NCBI GenBank assembly: GCA_029100545.1
Contig: JAQXPH010000039.1
Span: 1-49,480, forward strand
DNA from: a bacterium
Lineage (GTDB): Bacteria; Bacillota_I; Bacilli_A; RF39; UBA660
Length of the DNA: 49,480 nucleotides
Direction of reading: 5' to 3'
Numbering within the stretch: position 1 is the first letter of the stretch; every line of letters begins with the position of its first letter. Both the position numbers and the translations under genes were made by a program. Positions 17,908-27,738 of this stretch are shown here, in pieces. The notes under the pieces were generated by a model. The model saw only the letters and a list, made by a program, of their open reading frames with translations, did no database searches and was not told where the DNA came from.

Positions 17908-20077
17908 AAAATCTTATTGGATTAAAAGTTATTTCTACATTTATTTTTAAATTTAATATATAATTATTATCTACTATAGAAAGTATTTTATATAAATTAT
18001 CATCTTTAGTATATTTAATAATAATTTGATAATGATAAACATTATTTATCTTAAAAACAGATGCTGGCGTTGGACCATAAATAATCGTATTACTATTTAA
18101 ATTATCTTTTAAAAATTTTTTTATTTTATTACTTTCTTTACCTAATAAATCATAATCTTTACCAATTATTTTTATAAGTACAATATATGAATATGGTGGA
18201 TAAAAAAGTAAATGTCTAATATTTAATTCATATTTAAAAAAGTTTTCATAATCATTATCTTTTACAAAATTAAGTACTTTATTATCAGGATTATATGTTT
18301 GAATTATTACTTCTCCTGCATTTTCTCCTCTTCCTGCCCTACCTGAAGTTTGATATAAAAGAGCAAATGTTTTTTCATTTGATCTAAAATCAGGAATATT
18401 TAAAGAAGTATCAGCATTAATAATACCTACTAAAGTAACATTACTAAAATCAAGACCTTTACTTATCATTTGAGTTCCTAATAATATATCATATTTTTTA
18501 TTAGAAAAATCATCTATTATTTTTTGATAACTACCCTTTTTTGTTGTAGTATCTTGATCCATTCTAATAACTTTTGCATTATTAAATAACTCTTTTATTT
18601 TCTCTTCAACTTTTTGAGTACCTAGTCCTAAATAATTTAGTGATTTTTCATGGCATTTTGGGCAACAATCTTCTTTTTTTATTACATATGAACAATAATG
18701 ACATCTTAAGTTATTTGTAGTTTTATGATAAGTTAATGTAATATCACAATTTGGACATTTATAGGTAAAACCGCAATTAGAACAAGTAATAAAAGTTGAA
18801 AAACCTCTTCGATTTAAAAGAAGTATTATTTGTTCATTTTTATTTAATCTATCATTTATTTTATCAATTAACTCTTTTGAAAAGATATTATCTTTACTTT
18901 TTTTCATATCTACTAAAATAGTTTTAGGAAGTAACTTTCCATTTGCTCTATTTTTTAGTTCTACAAGTTTATAAACATTTTTATAAGCTCTTGCTTTGGA
19001 TTCTAAAGAAGGAGTTGCACTTGCTAATATTAAAGGTATATTATTAATACTAGCTCGATATTTTGCAACTTCTATTGCATCATATCTTGGACTAGACTCT
19101 TGTTTATAACTATCAGAATGTTCTTCATCAATTATTATTAAACCTAAATTTTTTATTGGTACAAATATACTTGAACGTGTTCCTACTACAATAGAAACTT
19201 TATTATGATATATTTTCATATATTCATCATATTTTTCACCAACTGAAAGACCACTATGAAAAATAGCAACTTTATTTCCAAATCTTTTATAAAATCTTTG
19301 AACAGTTTGGGTAGTTAAACATATTTCTGGTACTAAAACTATTACATTTTTTTTATTTTCTAAAGTTTTATCAATAAGAGCCATATATACTTCTGTTTTA
19401 CCAGAACCAGTTACACCTTGAAGCAAAAAAACATTATAACTATTTAACTGTTTAGAAATAGTTTCATAAGCATTTTTTTGCTTTTCATTTAAAATAATAT
19501 TATTAACCCCATTTTCGGATGCATTTATTCTATTAACATTTTCTTTTACTTCTTTTAAAATACCTTTATCAAGTAATACTTTTAAACTTGAAGAATTAAT
19601 ATTTTTTCTTAATACTTTTTTTTCATTTATTACTTTATCAATTATTTCAATTTGTTTTCTATTTCTTTGATTTTCACATATATATTTACTTGCTTCATTA
19701 AATGATACATTTAAAGTAATATATATATCATATTTTTTATAATCTTTAATATTATTTGATATTTTAAGTGCTGGAGGAAGCATTACTTCAATAGCACTAA
19801 TTAAAGGACATAATGTAGTTTTTTTTAAATAATAAGCTAGTTTTAATTGTTCACTATTTATAATAAAACTATCATCCATATTTAATATTTCTTTCATTTC
19901 AAAATTTTTTTTATCATTATTAATATTTAAAACTATTCCATTTATAATTCCATTATTAAAAGGAACTATTACTTTCATTCCAACTTTAATTTTATTTTGA
20001 AATTTAATGGGTACTATATAAGAAAATACTTTATCAAGTTTTTTTATAGGATACTGTATAATTACATCTGCATTCAT
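17906..20077 (-). CDS. priA: Primosomal protein N' (replication restart helicase PriA)
   Basis: LLQGVTGSGKTEVYMALID, IIIDEEHSDSYKQESSPRYDAIEVAKYRA, Cys-rich CSNCGFTYKCPNCDITLTYHK, GLGTQKVEEKI. Confidence 0.97.
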   Translation of the reverse strand: MNADVIIQYPIKKLDKVFSYIVPIKFQNKIKVGMKVIVPFNNGIINGIVLNINNDKKNFEMKEILNMDDSFIINSEQLKLAYYLKKTTLCPLISAIEVMLPPALKISNNIKDYKKYDIYITLNVSFNEASKYICENQRNRKQIEIIDKVINEKKVLRKNINSSSLKVLLDKGILKEVKENVNRINASENGVNNIILNEKQKNAYETISKQLNSYNVFLLQGVTGSGKTEVYMALIDKTLENKKNVIVLVPEICLTTQTVQRFYKRFGNKVAIFHSGLSVGEKYDEYMKIYHNKVSIVVGTRSSIFVPIKNLGLIIIDEEHSDSYKQESSPRYDAIEVAKYRASINNIPLILASATPSLESKARAYKNVYKLVELKNRANGKLLPKTILVDMKKSKDNIFSKELIDKINDRLNKNEQIILLLNRRGFSTFITCSNCGFTYKCPNCDITLTYHKTTNNLRCHYCSYVIKKEDCCPKCHEKSLNYLGLGTQKVEEKIKELFNNAKVIRMDQDTTTKKGSYQKIIDDFSNKKYDILLGTQMISKGLDFSNVTLVGIINADTSLNIPDFRSNEKTFALLYQTSGRAGRGENAGEVIIQTYNPDNKVLNFVKDNDYENFFKYELNIRHLLFYPPYSYIVLIKIIGKDYDLLGKESNKIKKFLKDNLNSNTIIYGPTPASVFKINNVYHYQIIIKYTKDDNLYKILSIVDNNYILNLKINVEITFNPIRF

Positions 20078-20565
20078 TTTCTTTTCCTTCCATGAAAGAT
20101 AATAACAATAATTGATAAAACTATTAAACCAATAAATATATATAAATAATTATTTAATAAAAAGTTATATACATAACCAAATCCATGAATAACATAAACT
20201 ACTTTACCATAAATTACTTCATTATTTATTTCAAGAGAATCACTAAATTTATTATTATCTCCCTTAGTTTTATAATAGTTATTATTTATAGATATAACTC
20301 GATGAGTATTAACAAAACCTTCATCTGTTATAAAAGATATTATATCATCTTTTTGATAACTTTTTTCTTTTTTTACAATAACTAAATCACCAGTTTCAAT
20401 ATAAGGAAGCATACTTGTTCCTGTATTAATAAAACTAGTATATGAAAATATATATGGTACTTTTTTTAAAACTATTTTTTGATATGCAAAAAAGCATGTA
20501 ATTAAAAAAAGAAATATTACAATTATAGATAATAAACTAATTATTATTTTTTTTATTACTTTCAT
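20074..20565 (-). CDS. Signal peptidase I, SipW-like, catalytic residues intact
   Basis: TGTSMLPYIETGDLVIVKK (Ser) and FVNTHRVISINNNYYKTKGDNN (His); TM helices at both ends. Confidence 0.85.
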   Translation of the reverse strand: MKVIKKIIISLLSIIVIFLFLITCFFAYQKIVLKKVPYIFSYTSFINTGTSMLPYIETGDLVIVKKEKSYQKDDIISFITDEGFVNTHRVISINNNYYKTKGDNNKFSDSLEINNEVIYGKVVYVIHGFGYVYNFLLNNYLYIFIGLIVLSIIVIIFHGRKRK

Positions 20566-20627
20566 ATTTATATTATTACATTTTTAATTCAAAAAATCTA
20601 TAACATTAAATAAAATTAATAATTATT

Positions 20628-20870
20628 TTATTTCTTATTTATAATACTATTCATACTTCTTTCTATATCATTGATAGTATATCTTTTAGTTGTATTATCC
20701 ATTTCTAATTCTGCTTCTTTTAGTTTTTCATAAATAATTTCATCAAATATATTAGATTTTATTTCAAATGGTAATTTTTGTTCTCTTATTACTGCTTTAA
20801 TAAACATATTAATAGCATCAGTTGCATCTACTCTAACATTTAAAGTTAATGATTCCATATTATTCCTCAT
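20628..20870 (-). CDS. RelB/DinJ-type antitoxin-like protein, shortened
   Basis: LNVRVDA-TDAINMFIKAVIREQKLPFEI matches RelB/DinJ N-terminal motif with an apparent internal gap; no toxin ORF adjacent. Confidence 0.6.
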   Translation of the reverse strand: MRNNMESLTLNVRVDATDAINMFIKAVIREQKLPFEIKSNIFDEIIYEKLKEAELEMDNTTKRYTINDIERSMNSIINKK

Positions 20871-20950
20871 TTCTATAATAAATATATAAATTTTTTTTTA
20901 TTATTGTCAATACATTGTTTTTATGTTTTTAAGCAACATTACATATTATT

Positions 20951-22030
20951 TTATTTTTTATTTATATTTAAAATAATTCCAATACTTATCATACTAACTA
21001 ATAAACTACTTCCACCATAACTAAAAAATGGTAAAGTTACTCCTGTAACAGGTATAAGACCTACTACTACACAAAGATTTAATAATGCTTGAAGAGTTAT
21101 TTGCATTCCTAGTCCAAAAGCTAAATATTTTGCAAATAAATCTTTTTGTTTAATAACTATTTTCATTATTAAATAAAACATTAAACCGAATAATGTTGTT
21201 ATAACTATTACTCCTAAAATGCCAAATTCTTCACAAATAATTGCAAATATAAAGTCTGTTTGAGGTTCAGGAAGATAAAACTGTTTTTGAATAGAATTGC
21301 CAAAACCAAGGCCTAATAATCCAGCAGGGCCAATAGCATAAAGCGATTGTATTATTTGATAACCACTACCAAGTGGATCAGACCATGGATTCAAAAAAGA
21401 GATAATTCTTTTAAGTCTATATGGAGCAATAACTATTAAACCTGTTATACCAATAAGACCTAAAATAATTAAAAAAGCAAAAAAAGAAAGTTTTACTCCA
21501 CTTGCAAAAATAATAAGTAATAAAGAAAGAACAATAACCATTCCACTACCAAAATCAGGTTCTAACATAATAAGTCCAAAAAATAATAATATTATTAAAA
21601 GTATTGGTATTATACCTTTTTTTATATTTGTTAAAATTGATTTATTTTTTTCTAAATATTTTGAAACAAATATAATAAGACCTATTTTGGCTATTTCTGA
21701 AGGTTGAAGTCCAAATGGTCCTATTTTAAACCAACTCCTAGAACCATTTCTAAGAGTACCAATACCTGGAATTAAAACAAGTATAAGTAAAATAAAACAA
21801 ATTAATAGTATTAAATTACTTTTTTTCTTATATATATTATAATCTATTTTAGAACATATCATCATTGCAATAAAACTTATAATAAAAAAAATTAATTGAT
21901 ATTTAGCATAATGAAAACTATCATTAAATTTATATTCAGCCCAAATACTACTTGCTGAATAAATCATAATAATTCCAAATATTGCCATAATTGTAACAAC
22001 AATTATTAATAATTTACTTTCTTTTTTCAT
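20951..22030 (-). CDS. ftsW: FtsW/RodA/SpoVE-family peptidoglycan polymerase
   Basis: YSASSIWAEYKFNDSFHYAKYQL, PFGLQPSEIAKIGLIIFVSKYL, LEPDFGSGMVI, FIFAIICEEFGILG, PVTGVTLPFFSYGGSSLL. Confidence 0.93.
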   Translation of the reverse strand: MKKESKLLIIVVTIMAIFGIIMIYSASSIWAEYKFNDSFHYAKYQLIFFIISFIAMMICSKIDYNIYKKKSNLILLICFILLILVLIPGIGTLRNGSRSWFKIGPFGLQPSEIAKIGLIIFVSKYLEKNKSILTNIKKGIIPILLIILLFFGLIMLEPDFGSGMVIVLSLLLIIFASGVKLSFFAFLIILGLIGITGLIVIAPYRLKRIISFLNPWSDPLGSGYQIIQSLYAIGPAGLLGLGFGNSIQKQFYLPEPQTDFIFAIICEEFGILGVIVITTLFGLMFYLIMKIVIKQKDLFAKYLAFGLGMQITLQALLNLCVVVGLIPVTGVTLPFFSYGGSSLLVSMISIGIILNINKK

Positions 22031-22152
22031 TAATATAATTTTATTATTAATAATTATTAAAATTACTTACAATAGAATATCTTCATTATGAACATTTTAA
22101 TGATTTTTATCAACACCATTATAATTATCTAATAATTTACTCATTTTCTTTT

Positions 22153-22833
22153 TTATTTATTGGGCTTAAATTTTTTAACATTGCCAAATATTTCTAATGT
22201 TTTATTTATTCTATTATAGATTAATGCTCCATCATCAAATATTGCATATACATCTTTTTGAGTATCATTAGAAACTTTTTGTAATGAATCTAGATATCTT
22301 TTATTATTTATTGTATGAACATCTATATAAAAGGGATCATCTAATATACCAAAGCCATCATAGAATGCAAAATATTTATAAAAATTATTTTTTGCGGTAA
22401 TAAAATATCTTTTTAATTGAAGTTCTGTTCCTGCACTTTCTCCAATTATTAAGCCATCAAAATACTTTATATCATAAAATATCTCAGTATCATGAAGTAC
22501 TTTTTTAAAAAGCATTTCTGAATTGCCACCAGGTAATAATAATATATTTGATTCTTTAATAATATTCTTAAGTTTTTCCTTAGAATCACTATAACAATTA
22601 CATACAGTAATATTACTTTCCTCTATACCAATTTTTTTAAGTTCATTTATATATCTATTATATCTTTTTTCACCCTTTTTAAAAAAATCATTATCTAATT
22701 TATTGGCATCTATTTCAACTGGAAAAGTCCAAGGGAATATAGCCACTTTAGGACTTTTAGGTAATATTTCTAACATTCTATCTTTAACTATATTCATCCC
22801 TATTTCTATTCTACTAAATAATATACTATACAT
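22153..22833 (-). CDS. Peptidase E-like (S51) family protein
   Basis: NILLLPGGNSEMLFKKV...DGLIIGESAGTELQ...YDGFGILDDPFYIDVHT. Confidence 0.8.
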   Translation of the reverse strand: MYSILFSRIEIGMNIVKDRMLEILPKSPKVAIFPWTFPVEIDANKLDNDFFKKGEKRYNRYINELKKIGIEESNITVCNCYSDSKEKLKNIIKESNILLLPGGNSEMLFKKVLHDTEIFYDIKYFDGLIIGESAGTELQLKRYFITAKNNFYKYFAFYDGFGILDDPFYIDVHTINNKRYLDSLQKVSNDTQKDVYAIFDDGALIYNRINKTLEIFGNVKKFKPNK

Positions 22834-22941
22834 AACATTACCTCCTTATTAATTTTTTTGCTGTCATTTTCATTATTCATAGTAGCCTCATTTAGTTAAA
22901 ACTATATCATATTATTGCATTTTTCTAAATCATTTTTGAAT

Positions 22942-22999
22942 AAATAAATCTTTTTGTTTAATAACTATAATATTGCCATAATTATTAAAATTACTTACA
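22942..22999 (-). pseudogene. Collapsed remnant (deletion scar) of an ftsW duplicate
   Basis: 22942-22968 identical to 21134-21160, 22969-22983 identical to 21978-21992, 22979-22999 identical to 22051-22071; same order as in ftsW. Confidence 0.6.
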
Positions 23000-23007
23000 T
23001 AATTTTT

Positions 23008-25401
23008 TTATTCACTTCTTAAAGCAACTACTGGATCTTTTTTACTAGCTATTTTCGCAGGAATTAAACCCGCTATAAAAGTTAAAAAAACACTTATAAT
23101 AATTAATATAATTGCATGAGAAATTGCTAAATGAGTTATATTACTTACACTTGATATATTATATACAATAGTATCAACCACTTTATTTAGTAAAATTGTA
23201 ATAATTATCCCAAATACTCCAGAAATAAACCCTTCAATAATAGTTTCAGCATTAAATACTCTTGAAATATCTTTTTTACTTGCACCAATTGCTCTTAATA
23301 TACCTATTTCTTTAGTTCTTTCAAGAACACTTATATATGTAATTATTGCAATCATAATACTTGATACAATAAGAGATATTGCTACAAAAGCAATTAAAAT
23401 ATAAGTAATTACATCTATTATATTAGTTATACCACTCATTAAAATTTTTACATAATCGGTATAAGTTATTTTATCCTCATCACTTATATTTTTATTATAT
23501 TTTTGAATGATTTCCACTATTTTTTCTTTAGAATCAAAGTTTTTTGGATAAATACTTATTGAACTTGGATTAGAAATATCATTAATACCAATAACCATAG
23601 CATTAGTTTCATAAGAAATGTTATCATCAAATGGAAGTGATGTAAAAACATTTTTATTTTTATTATTTATTTGTTCTTGAGCTATTTTTGAATTATTAAT
23701 TTCATTTATAATATGCATAGCTAAATCTTTAGTATAACCCACAAAACCACTATCAGCGTTTACTGCATCACTACTTACTTTTAAAATTCCAACTATTTTA
23801 ATATCTTGCCCATTATTAATAATATTTTTTAAATAACTATTATCATCTATTTTATTAACCCATATATTATTCATTTTTTGATAATAATCTGTAGGAAGAA
23901 CAAGTTTATAAGTCTTATTTAATAAACTATTATAATTATAATTAATTGATTTAATTTCATCACTTTTTAATACTTCATTTAAATTGGATTTATCTTCATA
24001 ATTTAAAGTATACATTAAAGACATTGGTACTTTACCATCCTTATTTACGACTAAAACAAGTTCATTATATTTTTCAGGATATTTACCAATAAGTAATTCA
24101 TATTGACTTTTTAATAATTTTTCATCACTTATTAGTTCTTTAAATGTATTATCAGAAGTATTTAAATATTCTTTCATTTCTTCATTAGTAAACATAGAAT
24201 TACTTATTTTTTGATAGTTTTCTTTATCGTATAACTCAAGTTTTACATTATAATTATATTTAATATCTATTACATAATCAAAAATATTTTCATAATTATT
24301 TTCTATTGCAAATTTAAATTCTTTTAAATTATTAGATACTTTCTTATTAGTCATTTGCAAATATGGATTATTAGATAAATCATCAAAAGTACAAATACTT
24401 TTTTTATTACATTTATAAATGTCTTTATTATTATTATTTTGAGTATTTTTAATAAAAGAATTATAATCAATTGTATCTTTTTCTATTGATATTGGATAAG
24501 ATGCAAGTGTTTCTCTTTCAGTTCGATCAATATATTTAGTAGCACCTTTAGATAAAGATAAAATTAATGCAATACCAATTATTCCAATAGAACTTGCAAA
24601 TGAAGTTAAAAATGTTCTTGATTTCTTAGTAAGCAAATTATTAAGTGATAATGATAATGCAGTTATAAAATTCATAGTTTTATTTCTTTTTCTTTTAACT
24701 ATTTTTTCTTTTTCTTCATTATTATTAAATGGATTACTATCTCTTGTAATTTCTCCATCTTTAATATTAATTATTCTATTTGAATACTTTTCGGCAAGTT
24801 CTGAATTATGAGTAACCATAATAACTAATTTATCTTTAGATATATTTTTTAATAGATCCATTATTTGAATACTTGTCTTAGTATCAAGTGCGCCAGTTGG
24901 TTCATCAGCAAGAACGATATCTGGATTATTTACAAGAGCTCTTGCGATTGCTACTCTTTGCATCTGACCACCAGAAAGCATATTTGGTTTTTTCTTAATA
25001 TGTTCTTTTAAACCAACATCATTTAAGGCTTTAATACTTCTTTTTCTTCTTTCTTTTTTACTTATACCACTTAAAGTAAGAGCAATTTCGACATTAGCAA
25101 GAATTGTTTGATGAGGTATTAAATTATAGTTTTGAAATATAAAACCTATTTTATGATTACGATAAGTATCCCAATCTTTATCACTATATTTTTTTGTACT
25201 AATACTATTGATAATTAAATCTCCATTTGTATATTTATCAAGTCCTCCAATAATATTTAAAAGTGTCGTTTTACCGCTTCCAGATGGACCTAAAATTGAT
25301 ACAAATTCGCTTTCACGAAAAGTTAAACTTACCCCTTTTAAAGCCGTTTGACTAATTTTTTTGGTAGTATATACCTTTGTTATATTTTCTAACTTTAGCA
25401 T
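23008..25401 (-). CDS. MacB-type ABC transporter with fused ATPase and FtsX-like permease
   Basis: LGPSGSGKTTLLNIIGGLD, LSGGQMQRVAIARALVNNPDIVLADEPTGALD, C-terminal VLERTKEIGILRAIGASKKDISRVF...IPAKIASKKDPVVALRSE. Confidence 0.95.
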   Translation of the reverse strand: MLKLENITKVYTTKKISQTALKGVSLTFRESEFVSILGPSGSGKTTLLNIIGGLDKYTNGDLIINSISTKKYSDKDWDTYRNHKIGFIFQNYNLIPHQTILANVEIALTLSGISKKERRKRSIKALNDVGLKEHIKKKPNMLSGGQMQRVAIARALVNNPDIVLADEPTGALDTKTSIQIMDLLKNISKDKLVIMVTHNSELAEKYSNRIINIKDGEITRDSNPFNNNEEKEKIVKRKRNKTMNFITALSLSLNNLLTKKSRTFLTSFASSIGIIGIALILSLSKGATKYIDRTERETLASYPISIEKDTIDYNSFIKNTQNNNNKDIYKCNKKSICTFDDLSNNPYLQMTNKKVSNNLKEFKFAIENNYENIFDYVIDIKYNYNVKLELYDKENYQKISNSMFTNEEMKEYLNTSDNTFKELISDEKLLKSQYELLIGKYPEKYNELVLVVNKDGKVPMSLMYTLNYEDKSNLNEVLKSDEIKSINYNYNSLLNKTYKLVLPTDYYQKMNNIWVNKIDDNSYLKNIINNGQDIKIVGILKVSSDAVNADSGFVGYTKDLAMHIINEINNSKIAQEQINNKNKNVFTSLPFDDNISYETNAMVIGINDISNPSSISIYPKNFDSKEKIVEIIQKYNKNISDEDKITYTDYVKILMSGITNIIDVITYILIAFVAISLIVSSIMIAIITYISVLERTKEIGILRAIGASKKDISRVFNAETIIEGFISGVFGIIITILLNKVVDTIVYNISSVSNITHLAISHAIILIIISVFLTFIAGLIPAKIASKKDPVVALRSE

Positions 25402-25416
25402 TTTTCCTCCTTAACT

Positions 25417-25445
25417 AAAAAAATAGAAGTCATCCCTAACTTCTA
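25417..25445 (-). terminator. Terminator-like hairpin in the 5' leader of the ABC transporter (candidate attenuator)
   Basis: TAGAAGT (25424-25430)/ACTTCTA (25439-25445), then T7 on minus strand, just upstream of the AAGGAGG RBS and ATG at 25401. Confidence 0.65.
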
Positions 25446-25500
25446 CCCATAACTATTTCATATCAACATCATAATATCAAATATAATATTCATTGTAAAT

Positions 25501-25525
25501 AAAAAAGTGATGAAAATCACCACTT
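25501..25525 (-). terminator. Terminator of 25529..26545
   Basis: Minus strand AAGTGGTGA-TTT-TCATCACTT followed by TTTTT. Confidence 0.7.
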
Positions 25526-25528
25526 CTT

Positions 25529-26545
25529 TTATGCTCCGTCTTCAACAGTAGTTATGTATAAATCGTAATCAATATTACCAGATGATGCATTATTTTCGCA
25601 GTCAACATCTTGTCCTTCAACCCACATATAAATTCTTACTTTTGTAATACCTGCAGTTAAAGAAAATATTTCAAAATTAGCATCATTTCCAGTTTTAGTT
25701 TTATATGTTGGTGTAACAGTTTTAAACTTTGTAGAATCTTTTTCTTGAGTTGCATTTCCTAATAATACATTATCACCAGCTGAAATTGCTGCAATAACGC
25801 CAGAATAAGGTACTAATGTACTATCGCCATCAGCAACAGGCAAACCATAAACATCTCTTGCATTGGCAATACCAGTAGATGTATGTGAATCATAATTTGG
25901 TTCCCAAACATAAACGTCAGTTCCTGAATTTAATCCTTGAATAGTTGAAAGTGCTGTTCCATCAGCTACATATCCTAATTTTACAAAAGCAATTCTTGAA
26001 GCATTTTTAATTCCTGTATCATTTTCATCAGAACTTTTAACTCCAGAAGCAGAAGTTATCGCAATTCTAGTATCTGCATTTACTTTAAAGAATAAATCAT
26101 ATGCAATATATTTTCCAGTTGAACCATTTGCATCAGTCTCAAGACTAGAAGTTAAAATATAATTACCATCAGTATTGCTCTCAATTGTTCCATAATACAT
26201 TGGTAATACACCACCGCTTGCAACTGCACCAGTTGAAACTGGTTCAAGTACGCTAGGCAATTGGTTTTTAGCAGCTGCATAAGTATTTATTGCATTAGCT
26301 AAATCAGTCTTTTGAACAATTGCTTTCCAATTAGTTCCATCTACTGAAATTTGAATACCATTTTGTGCAGCAATATTAACGCTTAAAGTTTCAACAGATA
26401 CATTTTTATTTGAAGTAAACCATGCATATGTTGAAGTAGCTAGCATTATACCAGTAGCAAATAATAACAATAGTAAAATAAACAACCTATATTTTCTTTG
26501 CTTCTTCCTGTCTTTGTTTTTTAAAGTTTTCTCTTTTTCTTCCAT
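25529..26545 (-). CDS. Exported TasA-like/SipW-substrate-type protein (paralog of 38422..39429)
   Basis: Signal LFILLLLLFATGIMLATSTYAWFTSN; C-terminal VRIYMWVEGQDVDCENNASSGN shared with 38422..39429. Confidence 0.75.
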   Translation of the reverse strand: MEEKEKTLKNKDRKKQRKYRLFILLLLLFATGIMLATSTYAWFTSNKNVSVETLSVNIAAQNGIQISVDGTNWKAIVQKTDLANAINTYAAAKNQLPSVLEPVSTGAVASGGVLPMYYGTIESNTDGNYILTSSLETDANGSTGKYIAYDLFFKVNADTRIAITSASGVKSSDENDTGIKNASRIAFVKLGYVADGTALSTIQGLNSGTDVYVWEPNYDSHTSTGIANARDVYGLPVADGDSTLVPYSGVIAAISAGDNVLLGNATQEKDSTKFKTVTPTYKTKTGNDANFEIFSLTAGITKVRIYMWVEGQDVDCENNASSGNIDYDLYITTVEDGA

Positions 26546-26644
26546 AACAACTCTCCTTTTATAATCTTCCTACCTTACTTTTTAAGTATAGCACAATTGT
26601 AATCCTATTGCAACAAAATTTATTACAAAAATCGACATTTTTTT

Positions 26645-27205
26645 TCATTCTATAATTTGTCTTGAATTTATTTCAATAATTATTGCTTCTACCGAATAAT
26701 CTATAAGACTATCTTCATATGTTTTAGGAAAATTTACCGAAAGTGTATAAGTATTAATTTCATCATTTAAATGCGATAAAGTTTTAGTACTTGTAGTAAA
26801 CTTTCTAAAATACATCCCATCTTCATCAGTAATTATTTCATCACCACTAAAAATATTTTGATTGTCATCATTTAAATATAATGAATAATTTAAAGGTAAA
26901 TTAGTAGTAGTTTTAATTACTAAATCATATTCCATATCAGTTTCACTTCTATATCCATCTTTATAATTTGAAATAGTAAATACATAATTATAGTTTTCTT
27001 CACTTGGAATTATATCATCAAGTTTAATAGTATCACTTATTATATTTGTATCTATTACATAATAAGCAGCATCTACTGTAATATTACTATTTTTTTGTGA
27101 ATAAAAAATAGAATATGAAATTGGCATTATTAATAATAATATAATTAATAAAGCAATCAAAATAAATACTTTATTTAATTTAATAAATTTTTTAAAATCA
27201 ATCAT
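26645..27205 (-). CDS. TasA-like SipW-substrate candidate
   Basis: N-terminal TM/signal LIILLLIMPISYSIFYSQ; beta-rich body; overlaps SipW start. Confidence 0.6.
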   Translation of the reverse strand: MIDFKKFIKLNKVFILIALLIILLLIMPISYSIFYSQKNSNITVDAAYYVIDTNIISDTIKLDDIIPSEENYNYVFTISNYKDGYRSETDMEYDLVIKTTTNLPLNYSLYLNDDNQNIFSGDEIITDEDGMYFRKFTTSTKTLSHLNDEINTYTLSVNFPKTYEDSLIDYSVEAIIIEINSRQIIE

Positions 27206-27714
27206 AATTTTCCTTTTTCTTTCTCTTCTGGTTTATAAGATAAACATAAATTAAGAAGTAATATAAATATACACATACTAATAATTATTTTGGGAGTTAA
27301 TAAAATAGATTTTATTACTCCAAGATTAGGTAAAACTTTTACAACTTTGCCAATAATCATACTTTTGCTAATTTTTTTATCAGTACTATTATTTGCATCA
27401 CCTTGGGTAATAATCTCATCACCATTAATTTTAATTATTCTATGCGTAATAAATGTATTTTCTTCTTTATAAGTAATTATATCGCCTTCACTAATATTAT
27501 CAGTATTTTTAACAATTATATAATCATTAATACTTAATGTAGGTTCCATACTACCAGTGACAATTTCAAATATACTATAACCAAATGTAGATACATAGTC
27601 TTTATGATATATCTTAACTAATATCGTTTTATATAATAAAAAAAGAACTAATAATGTAATAATAAATGTAAATATATTCATAATTATAGAAATAATTTTT
27701 TTAAATACTTTCAT
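27202..27714 (-). CDS. SipW-like signal peptidase I, catalytic residues intact
   Basis: EIVTGSMEPTLSINDYIIVKN and FITHRIIKINGDEIITQGDANN. Confidence 0.87.
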   Translation of the reverse strand: MKVFKKIISIIMNIFTFIITLLVLFLLYKTILVKIYHKDYVSTFGYSIFEIVTGSMEPTLSINDYIIVKNTDNISEGDIITYKEENTFITHRIIKINGDEIITQGDANNSTDKKISKSMIIGKVVKVLPNLGVIKSILLTPKIIISMCIFILLLNLCLSYKPEEKEKGKL

Positions 27715-27738
27715 TTTATTATCACCACTATTAATCCT

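Noticed and set aside
20185-20385. Plus-strand 66-aa ORF
   Set aside because: Antisense to the SipW-like gene 20074..20565.
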